Made by a program: the position numbers and the translations under genes. Positions 59,876 through 64,000 of a stretch of DNA of 64,000 bases are shown here, one piece after another. The DNA is taken from contig RSEE01000079.1 in the NCBI GenBank assembly GCA_003971905.1, forward strand, positions 248,001 to 312,000. The letters run 5' to 3'. Source of the stretch: Moniliella sp. 'wahieum' (taxonomy: Eukaryota > Basidiomycota > Moniliellomycetes > Moniliellales > Moniliellaceae). The notes under the pieces are model-generated. The model worked only from the letters and a program-made list of their open reading frames with translations. It was not told the DNA's origin and searched no databases. Positions within the stretch are counted from its first letter, which is position 1, and each line of letters starts with the position of its first letter.

Positions 59876-60263
59876 GAGACCACCCTTTTACTTGACGTAA
59901 AATCTGACGGCAGCATGCCACCTGGCACCTTTAGTGCACCCGCATGCAGTGTATGGCTGAGAAAATTCCTCCAGCGTGGAACGGTGGACCGGTGAACGGT
60001 CGCTACAGTGGCGATGATGGAACCATCGCTCACGTACCCACTCTGTTCTTCTCTCCGTCTCCCTCCCCCCCTCTATCTACCAGTCCGTTGAGGACTCCGC
60101 TGAATGAACGGCACCTAGCACTTCCCCTAATAGCCCGCGGTGGCGACGGTAGCGACGACGGAACCGTGGAACAGTGGTGGCCACGGTGGCAACCGTGGCC
60201 CGCGCCCAGCACAACAAGCTGGGACGAAGCCCCAGCAGACCGGGCCGTAGGCCCGGTGGCCTC
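59876..60263 (-). mobile_element. Double-hairpin repeat element, copy D (most complete)
   Basis: The plus strand starts GAGACCACCC and ends GGTGGCCTC, giving 9-bp near-perfect terminal inverted repeats (GAGACCACC/GAGGCCACC). Inside are GAAAATTCCTCCAGCGTGGA, matching copy A on the opposite strand, and runs of GGTGGCGACGG type. The hairpin pair lies near the right end: a decayed AGCTGGGACGAAGCCCCAGC and a perfect ACCGGGCCGTAGGCCCGGT at 60239-60257. Its length is 388 bp. I could not identify a convincing target-site duplication. Confidence 0.65.
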
Positions 60264-61396
60264 CTAGTATATATTTTTCAGGCCTCTAAGGCCTCACTCA
60301 TCCTAAACTGACGAAGGATTCTCCTCCACACCCTCTTCCTTAAAAAAACTTCATGGAGAATTGCCGATTGCCATTCTTCCACTGCAGCACGTCTTTTTGA
60401 CGGTCATTATTCCTCTCTGGTGTCCCTTTTTGTTGCTACCACCCGACCCACTGTTGCAATGGTGACTAGATTCACCGGTCCCGTTAAGCTCTTTCGGCCT
60501 CACAGCCTCCGAGGCTCCGCGGGCTCCGAAGTTTGGTAGCCCGTGTGTATAGCCTGGTAAGCTAGCGACCAATATAGTAGTTGTTCTGGAGTCCTACTCT
60601 CGTCCTCCCGTTTGCCACCAAAAAGTCCCCATCTCTGACCCGCAATCGGTCGTCTAATAATAAACACTGTCCTATACGCTCAGCATTCATTGCGGTCTCC
60701 ATTATCCGAGCGAGTGGATCGGGACGTCGCTGCACCTCTGTGTGATCTTCATTCTTATTCTTCCGCATATCGACAGCAATATCTTGACCCCTCGCTGAGC
60801 AGATAATCGATCATTCTCGCATACAGACGGCCATGACATGCATGACATGATTGAGGCATGATGCACATGATAATGCATGAATGTGAACGTCAAAATACTT
60901 GGACCACATCATTTTATGCGCCTCTCAACAGGATTATGTTATAGTAACTTTTGGCTGTTCAAAGTAATGCGTTCTCCCGACTCGTTTACCTGCAGCCTTC
61001 ATTCCCTTACGCCACCATGCATAAATCTCGCTGATGATGCACTGATGCAGGGTGTAAGAAAACCACCGATGAAAGTAATAAAACCTGCAGAGAGCCGTCA
61101 TCGCGTCATAATCGATTCGATCTCCCTCATTCCGGCCTCATTCCTCTGCTCGCTCGCGCACTCAGGCCTGTGCCTCAGGCCTCATCCCGATCGTTAACAA
61201 CCAGAATAGGGCATCCAACAGCAACGATGGCTAAGTAGTTTATACGAATCCGTACAACATTTGTAAAACGGATAGGAGAGGGAGCATATGGCACGAATGC
61301 TAGCAAGAAATGTGTTCTCATATGTGTTGGTATTAATAGAAAAGGTCAGTTTCTTTTCCGAAAACAAAAATGGGATAACATGGTCGAAACATGGTT
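60264..61396. other. Intergenic, nothing coding recognised
   Basis: GCATGA-type degenerate palindromic units occur at 60833-60883. Frames at 60351-61197 carry no family signal. Confidence 0.45.
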
Positions 61397-61511
61397 CATA
61401 GCTAATCGAAATGCTGGTTACAAGGTTCGGATAGATATGTGAGTACTACGTACAAAATTCAAGGTGGGCAAGGCCCACAAGATTGTGCGCAAGAAATTTC
61501 GATTAGCTATG
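61397..61511. mobile_element. MITE-like element, copy 1
   Basis: The 115-bp element has terminal inverted repeats CATAGCTAATCGAAAT...ATTTCGATTAGCTATG. The interior holds a short hairpin GTGGGCAAGGCCCAC. It is near-identical to 63341-63451. Because the ends are palindromic, a TA target duplication (TA-GCTAATCG...CGATTAGC-TA) is possible but not provable here. There is no coding capacity. Confidence 0.85.
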
Positions 61512-62678
61512 AGTTATGATCCCTCCCCCCCTCCCGGTGCCTTCATCAACATCCCATAGTACCCGCCTCCATCATGCATCACTTTCGCCTTCACCCCTTT
61601 CGATCAGCTCATGTCGCCCTTCCCCGTGTTTCATTTCGAGCATGTTAAACACGGTCTTCCTTTCGGTAACCGGTAAACGGTAAACGCCATTAGTATGCAG
61701 TACTTGCAATACCGTCACACGTCATGCATCATGTGCGACATGTGACATCACACGTCACTGTCCCTGGTCATTTATTTCCATCACACGGCGCGGTGGTGGT
61801 TCCGCATATATCACGCCACGACGAGAAATGTCATTAAGGTCGGGTGAAATACAAAGCCAAGAATTGTGGACTGCAAGTGATGGTTGAAAGCGCATTCCAG
61901 CATGTGTCGGACTATAATACAGTAGACGCGCATAACCCTACTAATTGTATTGTCCACATCTGAGGCCAACATTGGCTGTCATTTTATTTACTTTTCGCTG
62001 CACCCGCGATTCTGGCAAATATCCACCGTCTTGCATTCGTGACAGGGAAACTCTGCGCTTACCAGAAGCGCCTGACCATTGGTGTCCTCGATCCTACAGG
62101 ATACCCCAACCTCCACAGACTGTTTCGGGCCTGTGATGCATGATGCATTGATGAAGCCTGAGGCCGACGGTGAGGCCGTGGGGTCTGGGGCCTGAGTCAT
62201 GTGACACAGTACTCCATAATATAATGCCACGCTATACGCACAAAAAAGTCAGGTGTCTACAGCTCCCGCGGTGGAAATCCATCTGGTATCTATAAACATC
62301 ATATTGCCTTCCGTCTATAGCTCCGATCAATCTTTAGTTCCGACACCGAAAAATGAGGATATGTCCTGGAAGCATGACATCTTGGGTACATGTGGCATGT
62401 GATATACGACTCTACTAACTAATATTCTACTTGAAGCTTGATTAGAAAGTACCAAGTATAGCGAAGTCACTAGTCACTAGTTGTTACTAGCCGTGGTTGC
62501 TATCACATGCCATTAAAAGCGTCATTGTGTGGGGAAACGACGACCAGTTACATGTTACGACAGCGGCCACCGTCAGGTAACGGTCGGCCTTTGGCCATAC
62601 TATCACTGGTATCACCATAGTTTGCATAATCACTATCATTTAATCTCGGATCCTCAGACTACACCTGCTGCACAGGAC

Positions 62679-62703
62679 TTCAAGCTTCAAGCTTCAAGCT
62701 TCA
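62679..62703. repeat. AAGCTTC heptamer array
   Basis: CTTCAAGCTTCAAGCTTCAA: three to four units of AAGCTT plus C. Confidence 0.88.
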
Positions 62704-62838
62704 CAGTAACTAGTAACAGTTAAAATAGCCACAATGATAGTCAGGAGTTAGTCCAGCTTCAAGCTCTTCAAGCTTCCAGCCTCAAGGTAGTCAGTAGAGT
62801 CAGCGATATTTATTTTTGTCCCTGTTGAGAACGTGTTG

Positions 62839-62888
62839 AACTTCAAGCTTCAAGCTTCAAGCTTCAACGTTGAACGTTGAACGTTGAC
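62839..62888. repeat. Heptamer array switching from AAGCTTC to AACGTTG
   Basis: Three AAGCTTC units run directly into AACGTTGAACGTTGAACGTT. The two unit types share the TCA/TGA joint, giving a clear example of a unit switch without loss of the 7-bp register. Confidence 0.92.
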
Positions 62889-63051
62889 CCCCGTGACCGC
62901 GTGACCCGGGGGCGGGTTACGCGTTGCGGGTTTTGCCTGCGGTATAAGATTACTTAAATTAACGTTTTTAACCCCAAAGCGACATGTGAGTCTCCGGTGC
63001 TTCCCTGAGCCCGAGGCCTGAGCTCTTGAGATCTGGTATGGCATTCGTGCA

Positions 63052-63070
63052 TCATTAATCATTAATCATT
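63052..63070. repeat. ATTAATC heptamer array
   Basis: ATCATTAATCATTAATCAT: the unit is the palindrome ATTAAT plus C (TTAA type). Confidence 0.8.
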
Positions 63071-63340
63071 TTTCATGCTCAAGACAGGGACAAAGAAAGG
63101 CTCTGCTCCTATTACCGGAGGGCTCACTCATCCGAGACGTGTGTGCTGCTATTATATCCTAGTTCGTGCCAGCTCCCAATCCACAGGAGAGACCAGCGAA
63201 TGAGTTCGGCCGCAGGTCTGGACCCTCTGGCTCCCGCCATTCGCTTCCAAACCGGATGTAGCGCGACCCCGTACGAATGAGCGTGGCACACATGTGCGCG
63301 ATCGATGAACTACATGATGAACCATAGTATATCTACACAT

Positions 63341-63451
63341 AGCTAATCGAAAATGCTGGTTACAAGGTTCGGGATAGATATGTGAGTACTACGTACAAAA
63401 TTCAAGGTGGGCAAGGCCCACAAGATTGTGCGCAAGAAATTTCGATTAGCT
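63341..63451. mobile_element. MITE-like element, copy 2
   Basis: This 111-bp copy differs from copy 1 essentially by two single-base indels in short homopolymers (GAAAAT versus GAAAT, TTCGGGAT versus TTCGGAT). The terminal inverted repeats are AGCTAATCGAAA and TTTCGATTAGCT. Flanks differ from those of copy 1, which confirms independent insertion. Confidence 0.87.
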
Positions 63452-63645
63452 GTGCAGGATCTGAGATCTGAAGTTGTTATAGCTGTAGTTAGTAGTTAGT
63501 GGTTGCTAGTTATTAGTTACTATAGTTACCCTAGTTACCCGAAGTACCACCACTATACTTCCTTTGGTAGCTATAGTTGGGTCTTAGGCGTTGGGAGGTC
63601 TGTGGCAAAGGCACCTGAGCCTGAGGGTGACCGGCGACATCGGAT

Positions 63646-63771
63646 GCCATGCATCATGCACCATGCACCATGCACCATGCAGTTTCATGTGACGACGGTG
63701 ACCGCTGATATTATGACAGAGCGGTGACAATCACATGTCACATGTCATCATGCATCATACATCATGCATCC
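63646..63771. repeat. Heptamer clusters (TGCA and CATG types)
   Basis: ATGCATCATGCACCATGCAC is followed, after about 50 bp, by ATCACATGTCACATGTCATC and ATGCATC units. Confidence 0.82.
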
Positions 63772-63889
63772 TGTGACCTGTGACGTGGTGATCCATTCTG
63801 GCGTACCATGTACCACAGCAAACGTTTATAGCACTTGGTACCTTGGTAGCCATCCGCGATTCTTGCGCTCTGATGGTGCCTGTCACAAA

Positions 63890-63985
63890 TGTCAGGCCCT
63901 GAAGCCCCGAGGCCTGACTGGGAGCCTCAGGCCTGTAGCCTCAGGCCTCAGGCCGGTCAAGCTTGCTTCAAGCTTCCAGCTTCAA
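63890..63985. repeat. GGCC to AGCT heptamer cluster at window end
   Basis: AGGCCTG/AGGCCTC units (GCCTCAGGCCTCAGGCC) run into GTCAAGCTTGCTTCAAGCTT. Confidence 0.82.
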
Positions 63986-64000
63986 TGCATCGAGACTGCG

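Larger units (their letters stand above)
61512..63340. other. Intergenic with several heptamer arrays
   Basis: No gene is recognised. Palindromic heptamers occur at 61700-61760 (CATG/TGCA), 62466-62480 (CTAG), 62679-62703 and 62839-62888. GGTAACCGGTAAACGGTAAACG lies near 61665. Confidence 0.45.

Overview
The window is nuclear DNA of a filamentous basidiomycete. Coding regions are split by short introns (about 50-120 nt, usually GTRNGT...YAG), one tRNA carries a 12-nt intron, and the gene set (CAP, CDC42, ATG15, SPT8, CAF120-like, a TOR-family kinase, MLH1, BOS1) is typical of Agaricomycetes. The intergenic palindromic heptamer arrays and hairpin elements remind me of the Rhizoctonia/Ceratobasidium group, but that placement is inference.

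Layout. 1-2.06 kb: repeats and a transposon remnant. 2.07-4.6 kb: adenylyl-cyclase-associated protein CAP (-) and a small unassigned gene (+). 5.3-8.43 kb: a coiled-coil protein (+) facing a degenerate, half-length eIF4A-like protein (-). 9.36-9.61 kb: a solo LTR. 10.6-12.93 kb: CDC42 and an ATG15-type lipase (both -). 13-15.5 kb: repeats. 15.9-17.9 kb: an unassigned membrane protein (-). 18.57-20.66 kb: SPT8-like SAGA subunit (-). 21.54 kb: tRNA-Asn. 22.9-24.8 kb: DHA1-type drug/polyamine transporter (+). 26.2-31.5 kb: large CAF120-like PH-domain protein (+). 32.5-34.43 kb: sugar transporter (-). 34.5-38.6 kb: no recognised gene. 38.66-39.57 kb: Qb-SNARE BOS1/membrin (-). 39.96-40.21 kb: second solo LTR. 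40.89-48.26 kb: TOR-family PI3K-like kinase (-), head-to-head with MLH1 (48.81-51.21 kb, +). 51.74-53.76 kb: C2H2 transcription factor (-). 53.8-64 kb: gene-poor, dominated by palindromic heptamer arrays, a hairpin element and two copies of a MITE.

Nearly every conserved gene is broken by isolated single-base losses, mostly in or beside homopolymers. Domain order is otherwise intact, so I read these as consensus errors rather than pseudogenes. CDS spans below are therefore gene envelopes.

The strongest unusual signals are three. First, a family of 7-bp tandem arrays in which every unit is a 6-bp palindrome plus one spacer base, all sharing the frame TGA-NNNN-TCA. Second, a TOR-family kinase whose rapamycin-binding domain lacks key aromatic residues and whose DFG motif reads DFA. 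Third, an eIF4A-derived protein that keeps DEAD but has lost the Walker A lysine and the second RecA domain.
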